A stretch of DNA of 64,000 nt from Streptomyces bicolor (GTDB taxonomy: Bacteria; Actinomycetota; Actinomycetes; Streptomycetales; Streptomycetaceae): contig NZ_JOFS01000002.1 in the NCBI RefSeq assembly GCF_000719285.1, positions 1 to 64,000 of the forward strand, read 5' to 3'. Of the stretch, positions 1 to 8,490 are shown in pieces. Within the stretch, counting starts at the first letter, position 1; every line of letters begins with the position of its first letter. The notes beneath the pieces were generated by a model. The model worked only from the letters and a program-made list of their open reading frames with translations. It ran no database searches and was not told where the DNA came from. Both the position numbers and the translations under genes were made by a program.

Positions 1-72
1 GTGCGGGATTCGGGGTTGCGCGTGGTGACTTGGGGGCCGGGTGGGCAGGTGCTGTACGAGGTGGTGCGGTGA
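1..72 (+). CDS. 3' end of a truncated gene
   Basis: An open frame enters from the left edge and ends at TGA 70-72, giving 23 residues that finish in GGQVLYEVVR. The G/C-rich third positions fit a real coding tail. The product cannot be identified from so short a piece. It converges on the leftward glycosyltransferase gene that ends at 172. Confidence 0.5.
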   Translation: MRDSGLRVVTWGPGGQVLYEVVR

Positions 73-101
73 GTCTGCGACGGTGCCTCGGGAGGGTTAC
101 T

Positions 102-121
102 CCCCCAGAGGGGGCACCCCC
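102..121. repeat. C5/G5 hairpin repeat between convergent genes
   Basis: CCCCC (102-106), AGA, GGGGG (110-114) forms a short hairpin, followed by CACCCCC that can pair alternatively. Similar small C/G palindromes are scattered between Streptomyces genes. It lies between two convergent genes and could help end transcription from either side. Confidence 0.4.
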
Positions 122-171
122 AGACGGGCTGAGTGCAGGCCGGCGTTCCAGGAGTCCCGTGAAGTGAAGCC

Positions 172-1833
172 TCAGCGCAGCGCGCTCCGCACCAACCGCG
201 CCGCTCTGCGCACCCTCGGCCCCGCCACTCGCCGTACCACCGGTCGTACCAGCCTCGCCGTCACGCCCACCGGCTCCCATCGCAGCTGGAGGCGGCCGGG
301 GCCTCGGCCCTCGGGTTCGACGGTTACGCGGTGTGGGGCTGTGGCGGAGTGGTAGTCGATGCGGGTCGTCAGGGTGGGGAAGGTCAGGGGGGCCAGGAGT
401 ACGGCCGTGTGGCGCAGGCCCTGGTGTTCGAGGCGGAGGAGGGGGTGGCGGATGCCGGCAAAGCCGTGGTGGGGGATGGGAGCCGTGGTCAGGTCCAGGT
501 GGACGTGGCCCTCGAAGACGCCGGGGTGGACGGGGGTCAGGCGGAACGGGGTGGTGAGGCGGCGTCGGCCGGGGGTGAGGAGGAGGCTTGCGCGCTGGGG
601 GCCCACCGGGAGGCGCAGGCCGGGGTCGTAGGTCCGGATCGTCAGGTCGATCGAGGCGCCGGGGCCCCGTGTGAGTTCCGTGATCTCGTGGCGGAACTGG
701 GCGCTTGGGAACGGGCGGGTGTCCAACTCCAGGTCGGCGACGTCCAGTTCGCGGCGGGACCAGGCGGTCGTCGGAACGCTGTCGCCCCAGTACGGGTTGC
801 CCTCCGCGTCCCGGCTCACCCGCCTCGGTGCCACGGCACGGCCCAAGCCCCTCGCCGCCACTCGGGCCTCGGTGAAGCGGCGTTCGCGGATCAGTTGGAG
901 GACCACCCGTTCCGTGCGGGGGAGGCGGGCGTAGGCATGGTGAGACAGGGCCTCCAGGTAGGGGATCATGATGTCCGCGAAGGAGTTCAGCCACTGCTCG
1001 TCGCGGTACGGCAGGTCCCCGGCGTACATCCGGAAGTCGTGCTTGAGGAACTTGTAGTCCTTGTCCTCGCGCAGCGCCCCGTGCCCGCTCTCGGCGAGGA
1101 AGCCGTCGATCAGGCGCTGGACCCGGACGCGGTCGCGGACGTTGCCGAGTCTGTCGCGCTGGTTGGAGATCGATGCCCCGCCCCCGGTCGCGTACGGCGC
1201 GATGTGCCAGCGGTACACCGGCTCCGGGATGATCGTGAACTCCTTGGCCAGACAGTACGCCTGCGCCGTGAACAGCTGGTCCTCGTAGTGGACGCCCTCG
1301 GGGAAGCGGAGGTCGTGGCGGTCCAGGAAGGCACGGGCGTACATCTTGCTCGTCGACAGGTGCTCGAAGAGCAGCCGGGGCTCGGACTCGATGCCGGCCA
1401 CCGTGCGCCGCTCGGCGACCAGGTGCGGCATCCACCTCGTCCGGCGTCCGCCGTCCTCCCGGATCCGCACGACCGCACCCATCGCGAAGTCGATCTCCCG
1501 CTCCCGGTGGGCCGACAGGAGCAACTCCACCGCGTTGTCGGTGAGTTCGTCGTCGCTGTCCAGGAACATCACGTACGGGGCTCGGGCGATCTCCAGGGCG
1601 CGGTTGCGCGGGGCGCTGCAGCCGCCGCTGTTCTCCGGGAGGCGGAGGTTGAGGATGCGGGGGTCCTCGGACGCCAGTCTCCCCGCCACCTGCGGGGTCT
1701 CGTCCGTGGAGTGGTCGTCGCTGATGATGATCTCGATATTGCGGTGGGTCTGGCGGCGCACCGACTCCACGGCCCTGGGCAGCCGTGCCGCGTCGTTGTG
1801 GACGATGACCGTCACCGTCACGTCCGGCGTCAT
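172..1833 (-). CDS. family 2 glycosyltransferase with C-terminal accessory region (TarS-like layout)
   Basis: The protein has 553 residues. The first ~220 are a GT-A fold: TVTVIVHND start, an SDDHSTDET stretch, a LDSDDE nucleotide-sugar/metal motif near residue 95, and HYEDQLF around 190 that would carry the catalytic acidic residue. The remaining ~330 residues include a beta-rich tail reminiscent of wall-teichoic-acid glycosyltransferases such as TarS. The ATG at 1831-1833 is chosen because it overlaps the upstream TagF-like stop by ATGA, implying translational coupling. As last gene of the leftward tagGH-tagF operon it probably decorates the exported polymer with a sugar. The sugar and polymer are not determinable here. 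Confidence 0.85.
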   Translation of the reverse strand: MTPDVTVTVIVHNDAARLPRAVESVRRQTHRNIEIIISDDHSTDETPQVAGRLASEDPRILNLRLPENSGGCSAPRNRALEIARAPYVMFLDSDDELTDNAVELLLSAHREREIDFAMGAVVRIREDGGRRTRWMPHLVAERRTVAGIESEPRLLFEHLSTSKMYARAFLDRHDLRFPEGVHYEDQLFTAQAYCLAKEFTIIPEPVYRWHIAPYATGGGASISNQRDRLGNVRDRVRVQRLIDGFLAESGHGALREDKDYKFLKHDFRMYAGDLPYRDEQWLNSFADIMIPYLEALSHHAYARLPRTERVVLQLIRERRFTEARVAARGLGRAVAPRRVSRDAEGNPYWGDSVPTTAWSRRELDVADLELDTRPFPSAQFRHEITELTRGPGASIDLTIRTYDPGLRLPVGPQRASLLLTPGRRRLTTPFRLTPVHPGVFEGHVHLDLTTAPIPHHGFAGIRHPLLRLEHQGLRHTAVLLAPLTFPTLTTRIDYHSATAPHRVTVEPEGRGPGRLQLRWEPVGVTARLVRPVVRRVAGPRVRRAARLVRSALR

Positions 1834-4052
1834 ACCGCCTCCCGGGGGCTCGGCGCCGGCGTGCGTTCCTCCAGCGGGATCACCGGCGGCAGCGCGTCCT
1901 CGCCCTCGCCCAGGAACACGCGGCGTACGACCCGTTCGGCGGCGCGTCCGTCGTCGTACTCGCAAAAGCGCCGGCGGAAGGCGGCCCGCGCCTTCGTGGC
2001 GCCCTCGTCGTGCCAGGCCTCGGTGGTGAGGATCTCGGTCAGTTCCCGCTGGGTGCGGGCCACCTGGCCCGGCGGCTCGGACATCAGGTCGAAGTAGACG
2101 CCGCGGGTGGTGCGGTACGTCTCCCAGTCGTCGGCGTGGATGACGATCGGCCGGTCGAGGTTGGCGTAGTCGAACATGATGGACGAGTAGTCCGTGAGCA
2201 GCGCGTCCGCGGCCAGGGCGAGGTCCTCGACGGGGTCGTAGGACGAGACGTCGATGATCCGGCCCGTGCGGCGCAGCGCGGTCAGGGGGGACGGCGTGCC
2301 GTCGTAGAAGTAGTGGCCGCGGACGAGGAGGACCGTGTCCTCGCCCAGGTGCTCGGCGAGCGTGGCGAGGTCGAGGCGGGGGGTCCAGCCGGCCTCGTAG
2401 TCGCGGTGGGTGGGGGCGTAGAGGATCGCTCGGTGGGTCGGGGGGATGCCCAGGCGGTCGCGGATCGCGCGGATGTCGGCCGCCGTGGCCGAGTAGTAGA
2501 CGTCGTTGCGCGGATAGCCGTAGTCGAGGGAGACGAAGCGGGACGGGTACGCGCGCTCCCACATCCGGGTGGAGTGGCTGTTCGCCGAGATGCTGTAGTC
2601 CCATTTGTCGGCACGGGCCAGCAGGGCCTGGAAGTCGAGGCTCTTGGCCGCCGCCGGGAACTCCATCTGGTCCACGCCCATGCGCTTCAGCGGAGTGCCG
2701 TGGTGGGTCTGGAGGTGGACCGCCTCCGGGCGCTTCACGACGGCGTTGGGGAAGTTGACGTTGTTGACCAGGTACTTCGCCGTGGCCAGCACCTCACGGT
2801 AGCGGCGGGTGCCGGGGAGTACATGGTCCGTGTGGGGCGGCAGGAGCGGGGCGTTGTCGGGGGTCACCACCCACACCGGGTGGATCTGGGGGGCCAGTTC
2901 GGTGAGCTTGGCCGCGATCGCCGCCGGGTTGCAGGCGACACCGCGGTTCCAGTACGCCGCGAAGACGGCCAGGTCGGGGTCTACCGGGCGGGACAGGGCC
3001 TTGCGGTAGTGGTGGTCACCGAGGGCGGCGGTGATGCGGCGCCCTCGGGTTCGTACGGCCGACTTGGTCGCGCGGCGGGCCCGGTTGACCGCCTGGAACG
3101 CGCGGTACCTGGTGTAGGCATTCTCTTCGAGGAGGGCTTGGCGGATGGCCTCGGCGTCGGTGGGGGGACGGTGCTCGGGCGGGCGGTGACGGACGGCCGC
3201 TGCGCCGGCTCGGCGGAAGAACTCCCTGGCGACCGGGTCCGGCATGGGTGCGCGGGCGAAGGTGCGCAGGCAGTCCTGGACCATCACGTCGTACAGGACG
3301 GAGTGAGTTGCGTGGCGGAGTGCGGGAGGCGCCGTGCCGCGGTTCTCGGTGATGAGGGTGAAGAGCGTCTCGTAGCGGTCGACCAGGGTGTAGTTGTCCT
3401 CGGGGGTGACCGGCGGGAGGCTCTCGGGGCGCAGCTCGTGGTGTTCGTACGCCACTTGGTTCAGGGCGGCGACGCGGTCGGCGAGGAGGAGGGCGGCGTA
3501 GGCCGCGAACGGCTCGTCCGGGGTGGTGAGCCGGCGTTCGTGCGCCTGCCAGAAGGGGGTGCGCAGCGCGCGGTTGCCCAGGAGGGGCGTGATGCGCAGG
3601 GCGGTGCGGGCGATGTCGTCGAGCAGGTGGGCGGCGCGGCCCGCGCGGGCCAGGAGGGGGCCGTCCTCGGCGGGGAGGCCGGAGGTGTCCCAGGTGGAGC
3701 GGACGTGGTCGAAGAGGAGGACGTCCACGTCGTCCGGCAGCTCCGCGGCACGCTCGGCCACCATGCGCGGGGCGCCGGCGGGCAGACCGTCCTTGGCGTG
3801 CACGAAGTGCAGCCAGCGGCCGGAGGCCCGGGCCGCCCCCGCCGACCGGGCGGCGGCGTCGTCCGTGCCGTCCGGCAGGGGCAGCACCAGTATCTCCGGG
3901 GCGTACGCCCGGGCCGTCTCCTGCGCCCAGGCGCCGACCGCGGCCACGATCACCTCGACGTCGGGGTGGGGGTGCGCGGCCAGGGAGGCGAGGAGTCCGG
4001 TCAGGCGGTCCTGGGTGTTCGGCCCGTGGACGATGACGCTGAGTTCGGGCAT
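1830..4052 (-). CDS. TagF-type fusion: degenerate GT2 domain plus CDP-glycerol glycerophosphotransferase
   Basis: The protein has 740 residues. The N-terminal ~250 look like a GT-A domain (MPELSVIVHGP) but the usual LDSDD motif reads FVHAKDG, so this half is probably not a working transferase. The C-terminal ~400 are a TagF/Glyphos_transf domain with NNVNFPNAVVKRP, HHGTPLKRMG, YAPTHRDY, RGHYFYDG and LLTDYSSIMFDYANLDRPI. Both histidines known to matter in TagF (HGTP and RxH) are present, so it is the best candidate in the window for an active polyol-phosphate polymerase. It is the third gene of the exporter operon, about 200 bp after tagH, with the intervening space filled by a tandem repeat. 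Confidence 0.88.
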   Translation of the reverse strand: MPELSVIVHGPNTQDRLTGLLASLAAHPHPDVEVIVAAVGAWAQETARAYAPEILVLPLPDGTDDAAARSAGAARASGRWLHFVHAKDGLPAGAPRMVAERAAELPDDVDVLLFDHVRSTWDTSGLPAEDGPLLARAGRAAHLLDDIARTALRITPLLGNRALRTPFWQAHERRLTTPDEPFAAYAALLLADRVAALNQVAYEHHELRPESLPPVTPEDNYTLVDRYETLFTLITENRGTAPPALRHATHSVLYDVMVQDCLRTFARAPMPDPVAREFFRRAGAAAVRHRPPEHRPPTDAEAIRQALLEENAYTRYRAFQAVNRARRATKSAVRTRGRRITAALGDHHYRKALSRPVDPDLAVFAAYWNRGVACNPAAIAAKLTELAPQIHPVWVVTPDNAPLLPPHTDHVLPGTRRYREVLATAKYLVNNVNFPNAVVKRPEAVHLQTHHGTPLKRMGVDQMEFPAAAKSLDFQALLARADKWDYSISANSHSTRMWERAYPSRFVSLDYGYPRNDVYYSATAADIRAIRDRLGIPPTHRAILYAPTHRDYEAGWTPRLDLATLAEHLGEDTVLLVRGHYFYDGTPSPLTALRRTGRIIDVSSYDPVEDLALAADALLTDYSSIMFDYANLDRPIVIHADDWETYRTTRGVYFDLMSEPPGQVARTQRELTEILTTEAWHDEGATKARAAFRRRFCEYDDGRAAERVVRRVFLGEGEDALPPVIPLEERTPAPSPREAV

Positions 4053-4146
4053 CGCGGGGACACTCCTTCACCTTCGTCATCGCTGTCGCTACGGGGCACC
4101 CTGCTCGGCCATAGTGGCACTAATGGGGCGAAAGGGTGACCCGGGA

Positions 4147-4260
4147 ATGCGCCTCACGAGGGATGGGCGGAAGGGGCGTATGCGTCTCACGAGGACGGGC
4201 GGAACAGGCGTACCTGTCTCAGGAGGACGGGCAGAACAGGCGTATGCGTCTCACGAGGGA
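4147..4260. repeat. imperfect ~32-bp tandem repeat, about 3.5 units
   Basis: Units start at 4147 (33 bp), 4180 (32 bp), 4212 (32 bp) and 4244 (17 bp, partial). Each begins ATGCGTCTCACGAGG or a close variant and ends GGAACAGGCGT or a variant. The last unit runs into the stop codon and final codons of the tagH-like gene. The array fills the gap between the ATPase gene and the downstream TagF-like gene. No convincing open frame or hairpin explains it. Confidence 0.8.
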
Positions 4261-5096
4261 ACCGGGGCGGGCGCGGGCTTCGGCTTGGGCTTCGGGGCCG
4301 GCTTGGCCGCCTTGTCGCCCGTGAACGCCTCGTACTCCTTCAGCACCTCGTCCGTCGGCCCGTCCATGCGCAGCTCGCCGCGCTCCAGCCACAGCACGCG
4401 GTCGCAGGTGTCGCGGATCGACTTGTTGTTGTGGCTGACCAGGAACACCGTGCCCGCGTGCTTGCGCAGCTCGCGGATCCGGGCCTCGGAACGCTTCTGG
4501 AAGGAACGGTCACCGGTCGCCAGCGCCTCGTCGATCAGCAGGACGTCGTGGTCCTTGGCGGCGGCGATGGAGAAGCGCAGGCGGGCCGCCATGCCGGAGG
4601 AGTACGTGCGCATGGGAAGGGTGATGAAGTCGCCCTTCTCGTTGATGCCGGAGAAGTCGACGATCTCCTGGTAGCGCTGCTTGACCTGCTCGCGGGACAT
4701 GCCCATGGCGAGGCCGCCGAGGAAGACGTTGCGCTCGCCGGTGAGGTCGTTCATCAGCGCCGCGTTGACGCCGAGCAGGGAGGGCTGGCCGTCGGTGTAG
4801 ATGTGGCCGTTCTCCACCGGGAGCAGGCCCGCGACCGCCTTGAGCAGCGTCGACTTGCCGGAGCCGTTGGTGCCGATGAGGCCGATCGCCTCACCCCGGT
4901 ACGCCACGAAGGACACGTTCTTGACGGCGTGCACCTTGCGTACGCCCGCCGCCTTCTCGGCCTGCTTGCGGCGCAGGATGCGGTTGAGGGCGGCGGTCGC
5001 GGAGCCGCGGCCGGCGCCCGTGCCGTTGACGCGGTAGACGATGTCGACGCCGTCGGCGATGACGGTGGGGATGGTGTCGTTCGGGTTCTCAGCCAC
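4251..5096 (-). CDS. polysaccharide/teichoic acid export ABC transporter, ATPase subunit (TagH-like)
   Basis: The protein has 281 residues. It contains Walker A GTNGSGKST near residue 74, a signature region TYSSGMAARLRF, Walker B DVLLIDEALATGD and an H-loop FLVSHNNKS. The YSSGM form of the signature and the DEALATGD stretch are typical of ATPases that export lipid-linked wall polymers and O-antigens. The tail from about 262 is Pro/Lys/Ala-rich and low in complexity, and its last codons sit inside a tandem repeat. The GTG start at 5094-5096 overlaps the permease gene by 8 bp, so the two are co-translated and should form one exporter. Confidence 0.92.
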   Translation of the reverse strand: MAENPNDTIPTVIADGVDIVYRVNGTGAGRGSATAALNRILRRKQAEKAAGVRKVHAVKNVSFVAYRGEAIGLIGTNGSGKSTLLKAVAGLLPVENGHIYTDGQPSLLGVNAALMNDLTGERNVFLGGLAMGMSREQVKQRYQEIVDFSGINEKGDFITLPMRTYSSGMAARLRFSIAAAKDHDVLLIDEALATGDRSFQKRSEARIRELRKHAGTVFLVSHNNKSIRDTCDRVLWLERGELRMDGPTDEVLKEYEAFTGDKAAKPAPKPKPKPAPAPVPS

Positions 5097-6006
5097 GGCC
5101 GTACGTCTCCTCAGCCTTCCAGAAGTAGATGAAGCCGCCGACGCCGGCCAGCAGGGCCCAGCCCGTCGCGATGGCCCACACGTGCGGCGGGAGCTGGCTC
5201 GCGTGGAAGCTGTCGATGAGGGCGAAGCGCATCAGGTCGATGTAGACGGCGGCCGGGTTGGCCTGCAGGGCCGCGGTCACCCAGCTCGGCAGGTCCTTGC
5301 CGCTCGTGATGTGGCTGATGCTGAACATCACGCCCGACGCGTACATCCAGGTCCGCAGCACGAACGGCATCAGCTGGGCGATGTCCGGCGTCTTCGCGCC
5401 CATGCGCGCCATGACCATCGCCACGCCCGCGTTGAACGTGAACTGCAGCACCAGCGCCGGGATCGCCAGCACCCAGGACGCGGCCACCGGGATGCCGAAG
5501 CAGAGCAGGATGACGACCAGGGCGGCCATCGAGAACAGCAGCTGCTGGAGCTGCTGCAGGGCGAAGGAGATCGGCAGCGCGGCCCGGGGGAAGTGCAGTG
5601 CCCGCACGAGGCCCAGGTTCCCGGAGATCGCGCGGGTGCCGGCCATGATCGAGCTCTGCGTGAACGTCCAGACGAACACGCCCGTCACCAGGAACGGGAT
5701 GTAGTCCTGCACGCCATGGCTCGTCCCGAGCAGCAGGCCGAAGATGAAGTAGTACACCGCCGCGTTCAGCAACGGCGTCATCACCTGCCACACCTGGCCG
5801 AGCTTGGCCTGGCTGTACTGCGCCGTGAGCTTGGCCGTGGCGAACGCGGTGATGAAGTGGCGGCGGGCCCACAGCTGGCGGATGTACTCGGGCAGGGAGG
5901 GGCGTGCACCACTGACCGCGAGACCGTGACGGGCGGCGAGGGCCGCGAGGTCATGGGTTTCGGGTGGGGTCGGGGTGGTGGGCGGTGTGTGGAGGGCCTG
6001 GGTCAC
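5089..6006 (-). CDS. polysaccharide/teichoic acid export ABC transporter, permease (TagG-like)
   Basis: The protein has 305 residues, in the ABC-2 permease family. About 35 residues of cytoplasmic N-terminus precede FITAFATAKLTAQYSQAKLGQVWQVMTPLLNAAVYYFIFG, the characteristic entry into the first membrane helix. Six hydrophobic segments follow, ending WALLAGVGGFIYFWKAEETYGRG. The GTG start at 6004-6006 is the first sensible start. It is the promoter-proximal gene of the leftward tagG-tagH-tagF-GT2 operon, and faces a TetR gene across operator-like palindromes. It would flip an undecaprenyl-linked glycopolymer across the membrane. Confidence 0.92.
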   Translation of the reverse strand: MTQALHTPPTTPTPPETHDLAALAARHGLAVSGARPSLPEYIRQLWARRHFITAFATAKLTAQYSQAKLGQVWQVMTPLLNAAVYYFIFGLLLGTSHGVQDYIPFLVTGVFVWTFTQSSIMAGTRAISGNLGLVRALHFPRAALPISFALQQLQQLLFSMAALVVILLCFGIPVAASWVLAIPALVLQFTFNAGVAMVMARMGAKTPDIAQLMPFVLRTWMYASGVMFSISHITSGKDLPSWVTAALQANPAAVYIDLMRFALIDSFHASQLPPHVWAIATGWALLAGVGGFIYFWKAEETYGRG

Positions 6007-6100
6007 ATCCGCTGCTTTCGTTCGGGGGCGGGGTGGGGGGCGGGGGTGAGGGAGGCGTTGGGTGGTTCCTTACGCTTCTCTTCACCTTTCCTTACGTCGG

Positions 6101-6316
6101 GACGGGACCGTATCGTCGCAACGTGAGCGTAGGTCGAATGGACGTCGGAACGCAACCGTTTCGTCGTGACGTGATCGATATAACGGTGGTGTGCGGACGA
6201 GGTCGTATCGTCGTGACGTCGGCGACGCGGCGACGGCCCCGGTGACGGAGGCGTGGCGCCGGGGGCATGACCGCAGGTAGGCGGGGGCGGCAACGTAGGG
6301 ACGGGACCGTATCGTC
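6101..6316. promoter_or_regulatory. four copies of a 17-bp palindromic operator
   Basis: Sites are at 6101-6117 (GACGGGACCGTATCGTC), 6149-6165 (AACGCAACCGTTTCGTC), 6196-6212 (GACGAGGTCGTATCGTC) and 6300-6316 (identical to the first). The shared symmetric pattern is RACGnnnCCGTnTCGTC, with outer ACG/CGT arms; similarity extends to about 26 bp. All lie in the divergent intergenic region between the exporter operon and the TetR gene. The last is 22 bp before the chosen TetR start codon, where it would cover the regulator's promoter. Autoregulation and control of the exporter are inferred. Confidence 0.75.
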
Positions 6317-6338
6317 GTAACGCCCTATGCTGGTTCGC

Positions 6339-6965
6339 ATGACGACCAACGCCGACCAGCCCCGGACGAGTCCGCGCCGCCGGACCCCCGCCGGTGCGGC
6401 CGTACTGCGCGAGGACGTGACGGAGGCCATTCGGGCGGCCGTCTTCGAGGAACTGGCGGCCGTCGGCTACGCGCGGATGTCGATAGAGGGCATCGCGCGC
6501 CGCGCGGGCGTCGGCAAGACGGCGGTGTACCGGCGCTGGCGTTCCAAGCTGCACCTGGTGCTGGACGTGGTGTCGGCGGTCGCCGTGATGGGGCTGCCCG
6601 TCCCCGACGCCGGCTCGTTGGAAGGGGACCTGCGTCAGCTGTACCAGGTGACCGCGCGTGCCCTGCGTCACCCCTTGGCCTCGCAGATCCTCCCCGACCT
6701 CCAGGCCGAGGCGGCCCGCAGTCCCGAGATCGCCGAGGCCGTGCAGAAGGCGCTGCGGGACGGGCAGGCGAGCGTTGCCAGCGGGATCGTGATGGCCGCG
6801 GAGAAGCGCGGCGAGGTGCGTCCGGGCATCGACGAGGAGCTGGCCCTCGACCTGATCTCGGGCCCCCTGTACTGGCGCTCCGTGGTGATCCGCAGCGCCA
6901 AGCTGCCCAAGGGCTATCTGGACGCGTTGGCCCGTGCCACCGCCCATGCCCTCAAGGCGTTGTGA
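6339..6965 (+). CDS. TetR family regulator
   Basis: The protein has 208 residues. An N-terminal helix-turn-helix reads GYARMSIEGIARRAGVGKTAVYRRWRSK (first segment of it near residues 44-60), followed by a helical ligand/dimer domain with no recognisable specificity. An ATG at 6327 is also in frame, but TATGCT at 6326-6331 looks like a -10 element that would place transcription start at or next to the ATG at 6339, giving a leaderless message. The gene is divergent from the TagGH exporter operon, and four palindromes fill the space between. It probably represses itself and perhaps the exporter. Confidence 0.88.
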   Translation: MTTNADQPRTSPRRRTPAGAAVLREDVTEAIRAAVFEELAAVGYARMSIEGIARRAGVGKTAVYRRWRSKLHLVLDVVSAVAVMGLPVPDAGSLEGDLRQLYQVTARALRHPLASQILPDLQAEAARSPEIAEAVQKALRDGQASVASGIVMAAEKRGEVRPGIDEELALDLISGPLYWRSVVIRSAKLPKGYLDALARATAHALKAL

Positions 6966-7045
6966 GTGGCTCTGTCGCCGCAGAGCGACAGCGGGCACCG
7001 CAGGGTCCTGGCCGTGCCGGCGTATCTGAACGACGCGCGGCGCGG

Positions 7046-7999
7046 CTAGCCGCTCAGCCGCCGCGCGAGTTCCGCCAACTCCCCCACGCGCAGCACCCGT
7101 TCACCGAACCCCGGCAACGGCACATGCAGGGCCGCCGTCCACCGTTCCGGCACGGCGGCGATGCCGTACACCGCGCCGGCCAGTCCGCCGGTCACGGCGG
7201 CGACCGTGTCCGTGTCGCCGCCGAGGTCGATCGCGGCGCGTACGGCGTCCTCGTAGGAGGATGTGCCGCGCAGGGCCCAGACGGCGGAGCCGAGGCAGGG
7301 CCATACGGCTCCATTGAACTCGGTGGCCTGGTCAGGGTGCCAGTTCGGGGCGAGGACGACGGCGTAGCGGTCGCGGTGGTCGGGGTGGACGGCCGTGAGA
7401 GTGTCCGGGACGGCGGCGAGCGGGTCGGCTCCGGACAGGGCGACCCGCACCAGCTCGTGGAAGACGGCGGTGCCTTCCCATGCGGCCCGGTCCCCGTGGG
7501 TGAGGGCGGCGAGCCGGCGGGCCGCGTCCATGGTGACCTCGCGGCCGTAGCGGGCGAAGTGGACGGCGGAGGTGGCCGCCCGCATCAACGCGCCGTTCCC
7601 CGCCGCCCGTTGGCTCACCTGGAAGTGCAGCGCGGCGGCAGTATCCCAGGGATCGCCGCTGCTCAGTACGGCTTCCGTCTGCAAGCCGATGTCCTTCGGC
7701 CCGGCCGCCGCCCATCGCTGGAACCGCCGGAAGACGTCCGGGAGTTCGAGCCCGTCGCACTCGACCAGTGACTCGCCGACGAGTACGGCCATCTGCGTGT
7801 CGTCAGTCGCCTCACCCGGCTCCCAGCCACCGCCTCCGCACATCCCTCCCTGTCCCGGCTCCGCAAAGCGCGCCGAGAAGGCGTTCTCGGGGCCGAACTC
7901 GAAGGGCGCGCCCAGGGCGTCCCCCACGGCGGAGCCGATGACGGCGCCGAGGGCGCGCTCGTTGCCGAGGTGACGCTCGGTGCGGAGGGGCTCGGTCAT
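7046..7999 (-). CDS. ADP-ribosylglycohydrolase family protein
   Basis: The protein has 317 residues. It opens with RALGAVIGSAVGDALGAPFEF, carries the metal-binding ATDDTQM motif near residue 65 and a second metal motif DLGGDTDTVAAVTGGLAGA near 260. These are the hallmarks of the DraG/ARH family, which removes ADP-ribose from protein or small-molecule substrates using two Mg ions. Length is normal and all metal ligands visible by motif are kept. It stands alone between the TetR gene and galE, so its substrate cannot be inferred from context. Confidence 0.9.
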   Translation of the reverse strand: MTEPLRTERHLGNERALGAVIGSAVGDALGAPFEFGPENAFSARFAEPGQGGMCGGGGWEPGEATDDTQMAVLVGESLVECDGLELPDVFRRFQRWAAAGPKDIGLQTEAVLSSGDPWDTAAALHFQVSQRAAGNGALMRAATSAVHFARYGREVTMDAARRLAALTHGDRAAWEGTAVFHELVRVALSGADPLAAVPDTLTAVHPDHRDRYAVVLAPNWHPDQATEFNGAVWPCLGSAVWALRGTSSYEDAVRAAIDLGGDTDTVAAVTGGLAGAVYGIAAVPERWTAALHVPLPGFGERVLRVGELAELARRLSG

Positions 8000-8135
8000 C
8001 CCGCGAGGCTACGTCACCACCCCGCCGCCCAAGCACCAACAGCTGCCATCCGAACCGCGCAGGCACCCCCGCCCGCGCCGCGGCGTTCCGCCGGCAAGCC
8101 ATCGCGGGAAGCGGACCGCGAGCGCTCGGCGTTCG

Positions 8136-8471
8136 AGGTGACCCGTGCCGATGCGCGGCGCTTCGCGGATGCCGTCGTCGGCCGGAACAGCGGCCCGCCG
8201 CACGGGCGGCAGGACATCCAGCGGGCCTTGGTACTCGGTCGCCGGCGGGAAGGACGCCCTGCTGTGCGCGGTGCGCGCCAGCGAGGGGCGGACGTTCGCC
8301 GTGGTGCGGTTCTCCCGTACCTTTCGGCGCTCGCTGAGCATCCTGAGATCGGACCAGGCCATGGTGGGCCGCTGCTTCACGGTGGTGTTCGAGGGGACGG
8401 CGGCCGCCCAGGCCGAGGCGGAGGTCATCGCGCACGACGCCGACGAAGGCTGCTCGGCAGTGGCCCGGTGA
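8136..8471 (+). pseudogene. possible decayed coding region of unknown function
   Basis: The 490-bp space between the ADP-ribosylglycohydrolase gene and galE has coding-like third-position G/C in two consecutive frames. One reads VTRADARRFADAVVG from about 8136. The other reads YSVAGGKDALLCAVRASEG from about 8235 and ends at TGA 8469-8471. Joining them needs a frameshift near 8230. No family is recognised and no good ribosome site is seen. It may be a remnant or a short hypothetical gene confined to the second frame (from about 8145). Confidence 0.35.
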
Positions 8472-8490
8472 GCGATGTGCGACGGAGAGC

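Noticed and set aside
331..4139. Long plus-strand frames opposite the TagF-type and GT2 genes
   Set aside because: They mirror the codon structure of the real leftward genes and contain no recognisable domain.
4147..4260. Possible CRISPR array
   Set aside because: The units are directly adjacent with no unique spacers and no cas genes are present.
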